Below, one piece after another: positions 1 to 6,310 of a stretch of DNA of 14,542 bases. This DNA is from an uncultured Clostridia bacterium (lineage in GTDB: Bacteria; Bacillota; Clostridia; Oscillospirales; Acutalibacteraceae), in the NCBI GenBank assembly GCA_944384865.1, contig CALWVC010000010.1, positions 1-14,542 of the forward strand, read 5' to 3'. A program made the position numbers and the translations under genes. The first letter of the stretch is position 1. Each line of letters begins with the position of its first letter. The notes under the pieces were generated by a model, which did no database searches, was not told the origin of the DNA, and saw only the letters and a list, made by a program, of their open reading frames with translations.

Positions 1-155
1 GCAAAAGCAAAAAGGTTTGAGATATGCCGGTGAATTTTGAGCTTACTTTAAGGCTTGTGTTCGCCATAACGATCGCCCAATTTTCTACATATAAAAGGTA
101 GAAATTTAGAGGCTGAAAAAGCCTGATTTCAAGCCGTTTTTTAAGTCTAAACTTT

Positions 156-192
156 GAGGGGTAAGGTGTTTGTACCTTACCCCTCGTTTTTT
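156..192 (+). terminator. Intrinsic terminator, plus strand
   Basis: A perfect 12-bp stem (156-167 with 174-185, arms GAGGGGTAAGGT and ACCTTACCCCTC) has a 6-nt loop and is followed by a T-run at 187-192. The T-run is only on the plus-strand side, so it ends a transcript entering from the left edge of the window. No plus-strand gene is recognisable in 1-155, so the terminated gene lies mostly or wholly outside. Bases 1-155 show only a short dyad (82-88 with 98-104) and stop codons in all three plus frames. Confidence 0.8.
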
Positions 193-232
193 GCGTTTGA
201 AAGCGTTACGGGTTTTATTGTATGGCTTTGGT

Positions 233-640
233 TTATGCGAAAATTACTTCTGCATTCACGATTTCCGTAGCCGCTTCACGCAGCGCATTCATCTTGCCTA
301 CCCATTCCATCGGTTGCTCAGCTTTGAGCTTTTCTGTTATACCTCCACGCTCTACCATCTGCTCCACCAGCCGAAAAAACATATCTTCCGCCTGTTCGTC
401 AACGTCGGCAAGATAACTGTTCAGTTTGCCGCTTGTAAGCAGATTCGTGTAAAACACCTTCCTGTGTTGCCGGATATACCGCAAATGCCGCTGTCCCCAT
501 ATCCCTATGGGCTTATTTTCTTCGACAGGTAAAGTGATATTCGGCAAATAGTAGTCGCCTTGCAAAGTATAGCTGATGCCTGTTTTTTCATCAATGTAAT
601 GCTGTTTTATTTCGTAATCCTCCAATATGATTGATTTCAC
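233..640 (-). CDS. tnpV: TnpV-like transposon-encoded protein
   Basis: A 135-residue protein resembling TnpV, a small accessory protein of Tn4451/Tn4453-type mobilisable elements and many integrative elements of gut Firmicutes. Its biochemical role is not established. Family-like features are the early segment ending in GDYYLPNITLP, the middle RYIRQHRK and LLTSGKL segments, and the C-terminal MEWVGKMNALREAATEIV helix. Length is close to the usual 110-130 residues, so it looks intact. The start codon used here is GTG at 640 with only a weak upstream Shine-Dalgarno (GG near 650), so the true start is uncertain. Base composition is more AT-rich than the flanking chromosome. No recombinase or other element gene is visible in the window, so this is either the end of an element extending leftwards or a remnant. 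The assignment rests on recalled family resemblance. Confidence 0.75.
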   Translation of the reverse strand: MKSIILEDYEIKQHYIDEKTGISYTLQGDYYLPNITLPVEENKPIGIWGQRHLRYIRQHRKVFYTNLLTSGKLNSYLADVDEQAEDMFFRLVEQMVERGGITEKLKAEQPMEWVGKMNALREAATEIVNAEVIFA

Positions 641-677
641 CTACAAATCCAATCATGTCGGCTGACTACAAAAGCCG

Positions 678-726
678 AAGGGAGAGAACTTCCTTACGAA
701 GCCTCTCCCTTGCCGTCTCTTTTTTT
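678..726 (+). terminator. Hairpin with T-tract downstream of tnpV region
   Basis: A 9-bp stem (AAGGGAGAG 678-686 with CTCTCCCTT 703-711) has an inner CTTC/GAAG stem (689-692 with 698-701). It is followed by GCCGTC and a T-run at 720-726. It looks like a plus-strand intrinsic terminator, but no plus-strand gene precedes it, so it may instead be an end structure or relic of the mobile element that carries tnpV. Confidence 0.5.
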
Positions 727-917
727 GTATGTGTCCGCGGGTTATGGCTGCTGCCGTTTGATCTGTTTCTGGATGTTGCTGTTATGGTGATCCGAGCATA
801 AACATTCAAATAAAAAAGCACGTAAAACAGCAGCGGTCGGGAGATCTTCCGATCGCTGCTGTTTTACATATGGAAAATCGTTATAAAATATTATGGTGAT
901 AGTTTAAAATAGAGGAC
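727..917. other. Non-coding spacer between tnpV element and cad cluster
   Basis: No credible gene is seen here. The stretch runs from the tnpV-side hairpin to the arsR promoter. Its only clear content is the long hairpin at 822-867. The junction between mobile-element DNA and resident chromosome probably lies somewhere in 712-820, but no target-site duplication can be identified from a single sequence. Confidence 0.5.
811..867 (-). terminator. Long-stem hairpin, terminator-like on minus strand
   Basis: A 19-bp stem (822-840 with 849-867, one G-U pair) carries an 8-nt loop. Read on the minus strand, the stem is followed by GTGC and a T-rich tract (complement of the A-run 811-818). Read on the plus strand it has no T-tract. 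It is therefore a minus-strand terminator shape, yet there is no minus-strand gene to its right. It may be left over from a displaced gene, or it may block transcription running leftwards from the cad side. Confidence 0.6.
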
Positions 918-946
918 TTGACAAACGCCGATGCATATGATAATAT
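918..946 (+). promoter_or_regulatory. Promoter of the arsR-hma-cadA cluster
   Basis: The -35 box TTGACA (918-923) matches consensus exactly. It is separated by 17 bases from a -10 box TAATAT (941-946). Transcription would start near 953, about 45 bases before the chosen arsR start. The -10 box lies inside the operator inverted repeat described separately, which is the expected geometry for repression by an ArsR/SmtB protein. Confidence 0.85.
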
Positions 947-980
947 ATGAACAAATAATCATATGTGCAATTCATATATT
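934..980. promoter_or_regulatory. Operator: inverted repeats for the ArsR/CadC repressor
   Basis: A perfect 10-bp inverted repeat, AATATATGAA (942-951) and TTCATATATT (971-980), spans the -10 box and start site. Nested within it is ATATGA (945-950) with TCATAT (959-964), and overlapping on the left CATAT (934-938) with ATATG (945-949). These TGA/TCA-containing AT-rich half-sites resemble operators of the ArsR/SmtB family. Which pair the repressor dimer uses cannot be decided by eye. Confidence 0.75.
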
Positions 981-1000
981 CAATCGAAAGGATGGTAGCT

Positions 1001-1363
1001 ATGTCGGAACAGAGACAGGCGGAAAGCTGCGAGTATTTGTGTGTGCATCAAGATACGGTCGAAAAAGTGTTGGATCAGATGCCGCCGGATGAAATGTTAT
1101 ATGATCTGGCGGAGCTTTTTAAGGTGTTCGGGGATTCAACCCGCATTAAGATCCTGTATGCGTTGTTTGAAGAAGAGCTGTGTGTCTGTGATATCGCACA
1201 ACTGTTGGGAATTACCCAGACGGCGGTTTCACACCAGTTAAGAGTTTTGAAAACCAACAAACTGGTGAAAGCGCGTAAAGACGGTAAAAATGTGTTTTAT
1301 TCTCTGGCGGATGCGCATGTTTATAAAATCATCGGGCAGGGCATGGAACATATCGAAGAATAG
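1001..1363 (+). CDS. cadC: CadC-like ArsR/SmtB metal-sensing repressor
   Basis: A 120-residue winged-helix repressor that releases its operator on binding soft or divalent metal. I chose ATG 1001 because GAAAGGATGG (986-995) gives it a Shine-Dalgarno; the upstream in-frame GTG 965 has none and lies within the operator. The metal sites are readable. Cys10 and Cys14 in the N-terminal arm with Cys61 and Cys63 in ELCVCD reproduce the spacing of Cys7, Cys11, Cys58 and Cys60 of staphylococcal CadC (alpha-3N site, Cd/Pb/Zn). Asp104, His106, His117 and Glu120 fit the D-x-H-x10-H-x2-E alpha-5 zinc-site pattern. The recognition helix is around ITQTAVSHQLRVLK (71-84). It is the first gene of the cluster, autoregulated through the overlapping operator, and controls the HMA protein and ATPase downstream. 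The symbol is by analogy; zinc-sensing ZiaR/CzrA-like function is the alternative. Confidence 0.92.
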   Translation: MSEQRQAESCEYLCVHQDTVEKVLDQMPPDEMLYDLAELFKVFGDSTRIKILYALFEEELCVCDIAQLLGITQTAVSHQLRVLKTNKLVKARKDGKNVFYSLADAHVYKIIGQGMEHIEE

Positions 1364-1395
1364 AACCGCGCAAATTCACATGTGTAGCGGTTTTT
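1364..1395 (+). terminator. Weak hairpin after arsR, possible attenuator
   Basis: A 6-bp stem AACCGC (1364-1369) with GCGGTT (1387-1392) encloses 17 bases and runs into a TTTTT tract (1391-1395). It begins immediately after the arsR stop codon. The stem is short, so it more likely trims expression of the downstream genes than ends the transcript. Confidence 0.35.
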
Positions 1396-1418
1396 AACTG
1401 AAAGGGGCATGATTTTAG

Positions 1419-1637
1419 ATGAAAAAAGTTTTAAAATTGCAGGATCTGGATTGCGCTGCGTGCGCTCAAAAAATGGAGGACGCCATTAAAAAGCTGGATG
1501 GTGTAGAAGACGCGCAGGTGAGTTTTTTGATGCAGAAGCTGACTCTGACTGCGGCTGATGAGCGTTTTGACGATCTTGTAAAACAAATTGTGAAAGTTTG
1601 CAAGCGTGTGGAGCCGGATTGTAAGATATTGGTTTGA
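1419..1637 (+). CDS. Free-standing HMA-domain metal-binding protein
   Basis: A 72-residue single heavy-metal-associated (ferredoxin-like, beta-alpha-beta-beta-alpha-beta) domain. The metal site is DLDCAACAQKME: Asp11, Cys12 and Cys15. The Asp-Cys-x-x-Cys form is the one seen in the N-terminal domain of ZntA (Zn/Cd/Pb), as opposed to the MTCxxC of copper chaperones. It lies between the repressor and a P1B ATPase that lacks any N-terminal HMA domain, so it is probably the detached metal-binding domain of that pump, delivering or regulating metal at the inner face of the membrane. The Shine-Dalgarno is AAAGGGG (1401-1407), 11 bases before the ATG. It has two further Cys (about 61 and 68) near the C-terminus. 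Substrate is inferred from the motif and context. Confidence 0.88.
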   Translation: MKKVLKLQDLDCAACAQKMEDAIKKLDGVEDAQVSFLMQKLTLTAADERFDDLVKQIVKVCKRVEPDCKILV

Positions 1638-1780
1638 CCATTTGTAGATCAACCGTTCGCTTGGCGATCTGGGCGTTGTTGTATTTATATAATGATATGG
1701 ACCGGGCGGGGACGCTGGACAAAGGCAATATCGCTTTCATAAAAGAAAATTTATGCGTCGCCGCCGGATACAGGGGATGA
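1634..1780 (+). CDS. Candidate 48-aa small ORF between hma and cadA
   Basis: The gap between the HMA gene and the ATPase is spanned by one open frame. It could start at TTG 1634, overlapping the upstream stop codon as TTGA, and ends with TGA 1778-1780, four bases before the ATPase ATG. The product would have a short hydrophobic segment, LAIWALLYLY (10-19), then a polar tail containing NDMDRAGTLDKGN. I do not recognise it. For: exact fit into the gap, coupled-start geometry, sensible composition. Against: no clear Shine-Dalgarno, a rare TTG start, and short length. A remnant of a longer gene is the alternative. Confidence 0.3.
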   Translation: MTICRSTVRLAIWALLYLYNDMDRAGTLDKGNIAFIKENLCVAAGYRG

Positions 1781-1784
1781 ATTT

Positions 1785-3632
1785 ATGACAAGCAAACAGA
1801 AAAAACATTTAATCAGAATTTTGATTGGCTGTGTGCTGTTCGCAGCAGCATATTTATTGCCGGTAACGGGCATCTGGCGGCTCCTTGTATTTTTGGTGCC
1901 CTATGGTGTGGCCGGTTGGGATGTTTTGTGGCGAGCTGTGCGTAATATTGCCCACGGTCAGATTTTCGATGAAAACTTTTTAATGGCGCTGGCAACGGTT
2001 GGCGCATTTTGCACCTCCGAATTTCCCGAGGGCGTGGCAGTGATGCTGTTTTATCAGATTGGAGAATGGTTCCAGAGCTATGCGGTGGGACGTTCCCGGA
2101 AATCGATTGCAGCGCTGATGAATATTCGGCCCGATTATGCAAACATCGAACAGGACGGCGAACTGGTGCAGGTAGATCCGGACCAAGTCGCCATCGGCCA
2201 GGTGATCGTGGTCAAAGCAGGTGAAAAAATTCCTCTTGACGGTGTTGTTTTAGAGGGCAGTTCCACGGTGGATACCGCTGCGCTGACCGGTGAGTCGCTG
2301 CCGCGGGAAGTACAGCCGGGAGACGATGTAATCAGCGGGTGCGTGAACCTGAGCGGTCTGTTGCGGGTGCGGGTTACCAAGGCGTTTGGTGAATCTACCG
2401 TTGCAAAAATTTTGGATCTGGTTGAAAACGCGAGCAGCAAAAAGGCCCAGGCGGAAAACTTTATCACAAAATTTGCTCGCTGGTATACGCCCTGTGTTGT
2501 GATCGGCGCTGTGTTGCTGGCAGTGGTGCCGCCGCTGCTTTTGCAGGGCGGCTGGAGCGACTGGATTCATCGGGCGCTGATCTTTTTGGTGATTTCCTGT
2601 CCGTGCGCGTTGGTCATTTCAGTGCCGCTGAGCTTTTTCGGCGGCATTGGCGGCGCGTCGAAACGTGGGATTCTGGTCAAAGGCGGAAATTATCTGGAGG
2701 TGCTGGCGAAAACCGATACCGTTGTATTTGACAAAACCGGTACGTTGACCAAGGGCGTGTTTAACGTCACCGCTATTCATCCGGACCGGTATACCGAAAT
2801 GCAGCTATTGGAGCTGGCGGCGCTGGCGGAAAGCTATTCTGATCATCCGATTTCCCGTTCGCTGAAAGAGGCATATGGGAAAGAACCGGATACCGCCCGG
2901 GTGCAGGATGTGCAGGAGCTCTCGGGTCGGGGCGTGCAGGCCCGGATAGACGGAAAAATGGTTTATGTCGGCAACGATAAGCTGATGGATCAGATCGGGG
3001 TACACTGGCATCCCTGTCACCATGTGGGCACGACCGTGCATGTAGCGGTGGAACAGACCTATGTGGGGCATATCGTGATTTCTGATGAAATCAAACAGGA
3101 TGCCGCACAGGCGATCAACGATCTGAAAGCTGCGGGCGTCAGCAAAACAGTGATGTTGACCGGCGATGCCAAGCCGGTCGGAGAGCAGGTCGCACAGCAA
3201 CTGGGGTTAGACGAGGTTTATACCGAGCTGTTGCCCGCAGACAAGGTGGAGCATGTGGAACAGCTGCTCAAACAGATTCCGCCAAAGGGTGCGCTGGCTT
3301 TTGTCGGTGACGGGATCAACGATGCGCCGGTATTGTCCCGAGCAGATATTGGAATCGCGATGGGCGCGATGGGATCGGATGCCGCCATTGAAGCGGCGGA
3401 CGTAGTTTTGATGGACGATCAGCCTTCAAAAATTGCAGTTGCGATTTGTATTGCAAAAAAAGCGCTGCGGATCGTAAGGCAGAATATCGTGTTTGCGCTG
3501 GCTGTTAAAGCGCTGGTGCTGGTATTGGGCGCGTTGGGTCAGGCCAATATGTGGGAAGCGGTATTTGCAGATGTGGGCGTGTCTGTATTGGCAATTTTAA
3601 ATGCGATGCGTGCATTACATGGGAAAAAGTGA
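1785..3632 (+). CDS. cadA: Zn/Cd/Pb-type P1B ATPase lacking N-terminal HMA domain
   Basis: A 615-residue heavy-metal-translocating ATPase of the inner membrane that exports soft divalent metals using ATP. Motifs in order: actuator TGES (168-171), metal-transit CPC (Cys272, Cys274) in TM6, phosphorylated Asp316 in DKTGT, His354-Pro355 of the N-domain in SDHP, TGD (459-461), hinge GDGIND (508-513), and TM-segment residues Lys575 and Asp596. These last two are 21 apart, as are Lys693 and Asp714 of ZntA, which supports divalent rather than copper transport. CadA and ZntA normally start with one or two HMA domains of about 70-100 residues each; here the protein begins directly with TM1, and the HMA domain is a separate upstream gene. 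The Shine-Dalgarno is AGGGG (1772-1776), 8 bases before the ATG. Repression by the cluster's CadC-like protein is expected. The exact metal (Cd, Zn, Pb, possibly Co) is not readable from sequence. Confidence 0.95.
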   Translation: MTSKQKKHLIRILIGCVLFAAAYLLPVTGIWRLLVFLVPYGVAGWDVLWRAVRNIAHGQIFDENFLMALATVGAFCTSEFPEGVAVMLFYQIGEWFQSYAVGRSRKSIAALMNIRPDYANIEQDGELVQVDPDQVAIGQVIVVKAGEKIPLDGVVLEGSSTVDTAALTGESLPREVQPGDDVISGCVNLSGLLRVRVTKAFGESTVAKILDLVENASSKKAQAENFITKFARWYTPCVVIGAVLLAVVPPLLLQGGWSDWIHRALIFLVISCPCALVISVPLSFFGGIGGASKRGILVKGGNYLEVLAKTDTVVFDKTGTLTKGVFNVTAIHPDRYTEMQLLELAALAESYSDHPISRSLKEAYGKEPDTARVQDVQELSGRGVQARIDGKMVYVGNDKLMDQIGVHWHPCHHVGTTVHVAVEQTYVGHIVISDEIKQDAAQAINDLKAAGVSKTVMLTGDAKPVGEQVAQQLGLDEVYTELLPADKVEHVEQLLKQIPPKGALAFVGDGINDAPVLSRADIGIAMGAMGSDAAIEAADVVLMDDQPSKIAVAICIAKKALRIVRQNIVFALAVKALVLVLGALGQANMWEAVFADVGVSVLAILNAMRALHGKK

Positions 3633-3666
3633 TAGAATATAAACGAGAACAGGAGGCGATAAAATC

Positions 3667-4398
3667 ATGTTGGAGCTGAAACATCTCAGATGGAGTCTGC
3701 CGGACGGCGCTGAAATCATCCGTGATGTCAGCGTGGATATTCCGGATCAGAAGCTGGTGGTTGTCACCGGACCCAACGGTGGCGGAAAAACGACGCTGGC
3801 GCGGCTGATTGCCGGTGTGCAGACGCCGGATTCGGGGCAGATTCTTTTGGATGGCGAAGATATTACCGGGTTGGACGTTACACAGCGCGCCAACAAGGGC
3901 ATTGCATATGGATTTCAGCAGCCGGTTCGGTTTAAAGGGCTGACGGTGCGGGATCTGTTAGAGCTGGCTGCGGGTGAAAAGTTGGATGAACCTACGGTGT
4001 GTGAACTGTTGGGAAAGGTCGGTCTGTGCGCGCAGGAATATATGGACCGGCAGATGGACGCGGCTTTATCCGGCGGCGAAAGCAAGCGTGTGGAAATTGC
4101 CACGGTATTGGCGCGACGGGCAAAATTATCGGTGTTTGACGAGCCGGAGGCGGGCATTGATCTGTGGAGCTTTTCAAAATTGGTAGAAACTTTTCAGGAA
4201 CTGCACCGCAGCCAGAACGGCACACTGCTGATTATTTCTCATCAGGAGCGAATTCTGTCGATTGCAGACGAGATTATTGTCATCGCTGATGGAACAGTGC
4301 GGGCATCAGGCCCGCGGGCAGAGATTTTACCGGTATTGTTACAGGGCGAGTGGGCGGCCAGATGTCCGTGGGGAAAGGAGACGGTGTGCGATGAATAA
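3667..4398 (+). CDS. smsC: SufC-like ATPase of a minimal Fe-S assembly system (SmsC)
   Basis: A 243-residue ABC-type ATPase, soluble, of the SufC family. It powers conformational change in its SufB-like partner during Fe-S cluster assembly rather than membrane transport. Visible motifs: Walker A GPNGGGKT (35-42), Q-loop Gln84/Gln85, signature LSGGE (134-138) followed by SKRVEI, Walker B LSVFDEP (154-160) and switch His192. The GESKRVEI and DEPEAGID signatures are SufC-like and not those of typical importers. No permease is nearby; the next gene is SufB/D-like and overlaps it by 8 bases. The Shine-Dalgarno AGGAGG lies 10 bases before the ATG. The cadA stop is only 34 bases upstream with no terminator, so read-through from the cad promoter is likely; a separate promoter is not obvious. 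The name follows the SUF-like minimal system (SMS) found in archaea and anaerobic bacteria. Confidence 0.88.
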   Translation: MLELKHLRWSLPDGAEIIRDVSVDIPDQKLVVVTGPNGGGKTTLARLIAGVQTPDSGQILLDGEDITGLDVTQRANKGIAYGFQQPVRFKGLTVRDLLELAAGEKLDEPTVCELLGKVGLCAQEYMDRQMDAALSGGESKRVEIATVLARRAKLSVFDEPEAGIDLWSFSKLVETFQELHRSQNGTLLIISHQERILSIADEIIVIADGTVRASGPRAEILPVLLQGEWAARCPWGKETVCDE

Positions 4399-5308
4399 AA
4401 TCACAGAGCAGCTGCTGCGTGCCGTGTCCGGTTTATCCGGCGTGTTCCGCGGCGCGTATAATATCCGGGAAGACGGCCGATGCGCCGGCAGGCAGTCTAC
4501 CGAACACATTCATATAGAATCTAAAACCGATCAGCCGGGGCTGGTGATTCATATTCAGCCCGGTACCATGGGAGAGACGGTGTATATCCCGGCGTGTGTG
4601 ACCAGCGGTGGCATCGATGATCTGGTCTATAATGATTTTTACATCGGCGCCGGGGCGGATGTGGTGATTGTAGCAGGCTGCGGCGTGCATACGGAAAATG
4701 GTGAACAGGCCCGGCATAATGGCATCCATCGCTTTTTTCTGGAACAGGGCGCGCATGTGCTGTACCAGGAAAAACATATCGGTACCGGTTCCGGCGCCGG
4801 GGCAAGGGTGATTGATCCGGTTACAGAAGCGACGCTGGAGTCGGATGCAAGGCTGGAGATGGATACGATTCAGATCAGCGGCGTGGATCATACCTTCCGA
4901 AAAACCAGCGCAGTTTTGAAGGATCGGGCGCGGCTGGTGATCCGGGAACGGATCATGACTGATGGGCAGGAAACCGCCAGGACCAGTTTTGAAGTTCGGC
5001 TAAACGGAATCGATTCTGGGGTGGATCTGGTTTCCCGCTCTGTCGCGCGCGGGCATTCTCATCAGGCATATTATTCGCGGATCATTGGAGAAAACCGGTG
5101 CACCGGCCACTCTGAATGTGATGCGATTCTGGCGGAACAGGGAACAGTAGAGGCTTCGCCCACATTGCTTGCCGCGCACGCAGATGCATCTCTGATTCAT
5201 GAAGCGGCGATTGGTAAAATTGCCGGGGAACAGATTTTAAAGCTGCGGACGTTAGGGCTAACCGAGCAGCAGGCGGAACAGAAAATCATTGAAGGCTTCT
5301 TAAAATAA
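4391..5308 (+). CDS. smsB: SufB/SufD-like Fe-S scaffold of the minimal system (SmsB)
   Basis: A 305-residue SufB/D-core protein, the partner of the upstream ATPase, forming the scaffold on which Fe-S clusters are built in the cytoplasm. I chose ATG 4391, which overlaps the smsC stop by 8 bases and has AAAGGAG about 11 bases upstream; the frame stays open further 5' but that part is inside smsC. The right-handed beta-helix core is suggested by repeated short strands (45-200). SufB-like C-terminal landmarks are RGHSHQAYYSR (220-230), Cys237-x2-His240-x2-Cys243, and His270-Glu271, which align with His433-Glu434 of E. coli SufB, followed by GxxxGL...AEQKIIEGFL. At 305 residues it is much shorter than SufB (about 495), lacking the N-terminal part, as in SMS proteins. 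The position of E. coli Cys405 is not a cysteine here. No sufS, sufU, sufD or sufA is adjacent. Confidence 0.88.
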   Translation: MNKITEQLLRAVSGLSGVFRGAYNIREDGRCAGRQSTEHIHIESKTDQPGLVIHIQPGTMGETVYIPACVTSGGIDDLVYNDFYIGAGADVVIVAGCGVHTENGEQARHNGIHRFFLEQGAHVLYQEKHIGTGSGAGARVIDPVTEATLESDARLEMDTIQISGVDHTFRKTSAVLKDRARLVIRERIMTDGQETARTSFEVRLNGIDSGVDLVSRSVARGHSHQAYYSRIIGENRCTGHSECDAILAEQGTVEASPTLLAAHADASLIHEAAIGKIAGEQILKLRTLGLTEQQAEQKIIEGFLK

Positions 5309-5322
5309 TATGATTTAAAAGT

Positions 5323-5369
5323 TTTAAACGCCGGGTCCTCAACATGAGAACCCGGCGTTTAAACTGTTT
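5323..5369. terminator. Bidirectional terminator between smsB and lgt
   Basis: A 14-bp perfect stem (TTTAAACGCCGGGT 5323-5336 with 5350-5363) carries a loop that holds a further CTC/GAG pairing. The plus side continues CTGTTTT and the minus side AACTTTT, so it can end transcription from both convergent genes. It closes the metal/Fe-S cluster. Confidence 0.85.
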
Positions 5370-5427
5370 TGAAAATCAGAGATGGCCAGACATTATCAGA
5401 ATATACTGGCAATCATTTAAAAACAGA

Positions 5428-6237
5428 TTATTCAGCCTTGTTATGTTGCTGCTTTTTCAATCGATATGTCCGTCTCCACAGGCCAAACACCGCAGCCAGA
5501 ATGAGCAGCAGACTGATCCACTGCGAGGTAGATAATCCAAACCAGATGCCGCGCAGGGTATCGCCCCGGAAAAACTCCAGTATAAAGCGGGCGGGTGCGT
5601 AACATAGCAAATAAATGTAAAATAATATTCCCCGGCATAAGCCTTTATAAAGTAAACACGCCAGAGCTAAAAACAACAGCAGATTCCATCCGGCTTCAAT
5701 CAATTGCACCGGCAGACGGGCAACGCCGTTTGCTTCCGGAATCGGCGCGTGGGTGTAGACGAAGCCGCCCGGCCATTCGATTCCATAACAGCAGCCGCCG
5801 AAAAAACAGCCGACCCGTCCGAATATATGAAACAGCGGGACGGCAGGGGCAAACAGGTCGGCGTAGGCCGGTATATTGAGCTTTGCGATACGTATATAGA
5901 TCCAGCCTGCGGCAATTCCGCCCAGTAACCCGCCGTAAAAGACCATGCCGCCCATTAGGGAAACCAGATGTTGGATAAAGGTCCAAAAATCCGGAAAAGC
6001 GTCATAATGAGAAAACGCGAGAACCATATTCGGCAGGTTTGTGAGTGTATACAGAACATGTCCGCCGAGAAACACGCCGATGCAGCTGACCAGCCCGGTA
6101 ATTACAGCGTTTTCGGGCGCCAGCTTGCGCCGGGAGGACGCAGCGAACAGCCACGCCAATACGGCCAGTATGCCGGCAGCGGCGAAAAGCGCATAAGTTG
6201 CAATTTCTCTGCCAAAAATCTGGATGGTAGGATACAT
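5428..6237 (-). CDS. lgt: Divergent prolipoprotein diacylglyceryl transferase (Lgt family)
   Basis: A 269-residue polytopic membrane protein of the Lgt family, which transfers diacylglycerol from phosphatidylglycerol to the lipobox Cys of prelipoproteins. I chose ATG 6237 because GGAG lies 9 bases upstream; the ATG five codons earlier (6252) has no Shine-Dalgarno. The family core is clear: HIFGRVGCFFGGCCYG (137-152; Arg141 matches E. coli Arg143), and CYAPARFILEFFRGD (212-226; Tyr213, Arg217 and Glu221 match Tyr235, Arg239 and Glu243). The segment that in E. coli reads SFHGGLIG, with essential His103, reads VFYGGLLG here, giving Tyr101. The RHPSQLYE segment reads RLPVQLIE, losing His196. So it may be a paralogue with altered chemistry or substrate; a canonical Lgt could be elsewhere in the genome. 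A strong terminator hairpin lies just 20 bases upstream of the start, so its promoter is unclear. Confidence 0.85.
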   Translation of the reverse strand: MYPTIQIFGREIATYALFAAAGILAVLAWLFAASSRRKLAPENAVITGLVSCIGVFLGGHVLYTLTNLPNMVLAFSHYDAFPDFWTFIQHLVSLMGGMVFYGGLLGGIAAGWIYIRIAKLNIPAYADLFAPAVPLFHIFGRVGCFFGGCCYGIEWPGGFVYTHAPIPEANGVARLPVQLIEAGWNLLLFLALACLLYKGLCRGILFYIYLLCYAPARFILEFFRGDTLRGIWFGLSTSQWISLLLILAAVFGLWRRTYRLKKQQHNKAE

Positions 6238-6257
6238 AAAACAAAACTCCATTAAAA

Positions 6258-6293
6258 GATAAGGTGCATATGCAGCCGCATATGCACCTTATC
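6258..6293 (-). terminator. Perfect 16-bp hairpin between DUF4190 gene and lgt
   Basis: GATAAGGTGCATATGC (6258-6273) pairs perfectly with 6278-6293 around a 4-nt loop, and the minus strand continues TTTTAAT. It follows the stop codon of the upstream minus-strand gene by 17 bases and sits 20 bases before the lgt start, overlapping the place where lgt transcription would have to begin or read through. Confidence 0.8.
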
Positions 6294-6310
6294 GCAGATG
6301 CTGATAACGA

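Noticed and set aside
1754..1788. An 11-codon frame (Met, four Arg, Ile) ending in an ATGA overlap with cadA, as a leader peptide
   Set aside because: No Shine-Dalgarno and too short; it overlaps the more coherent 48-codon frame and the cadA ribosome binding site.
3667..4398. ATPase of a metal or cobalt ABC importer
   Set aside because: No permease or binding protein is adjacent, and the next overlapping gene is SufB/D-like.
4433..4891. Minus-strand open frame of 152 codons inside smsB
   Set aside because: It has no ribosome binding site or family resemblance, and lies fully within a well-supported gene on the other strand.
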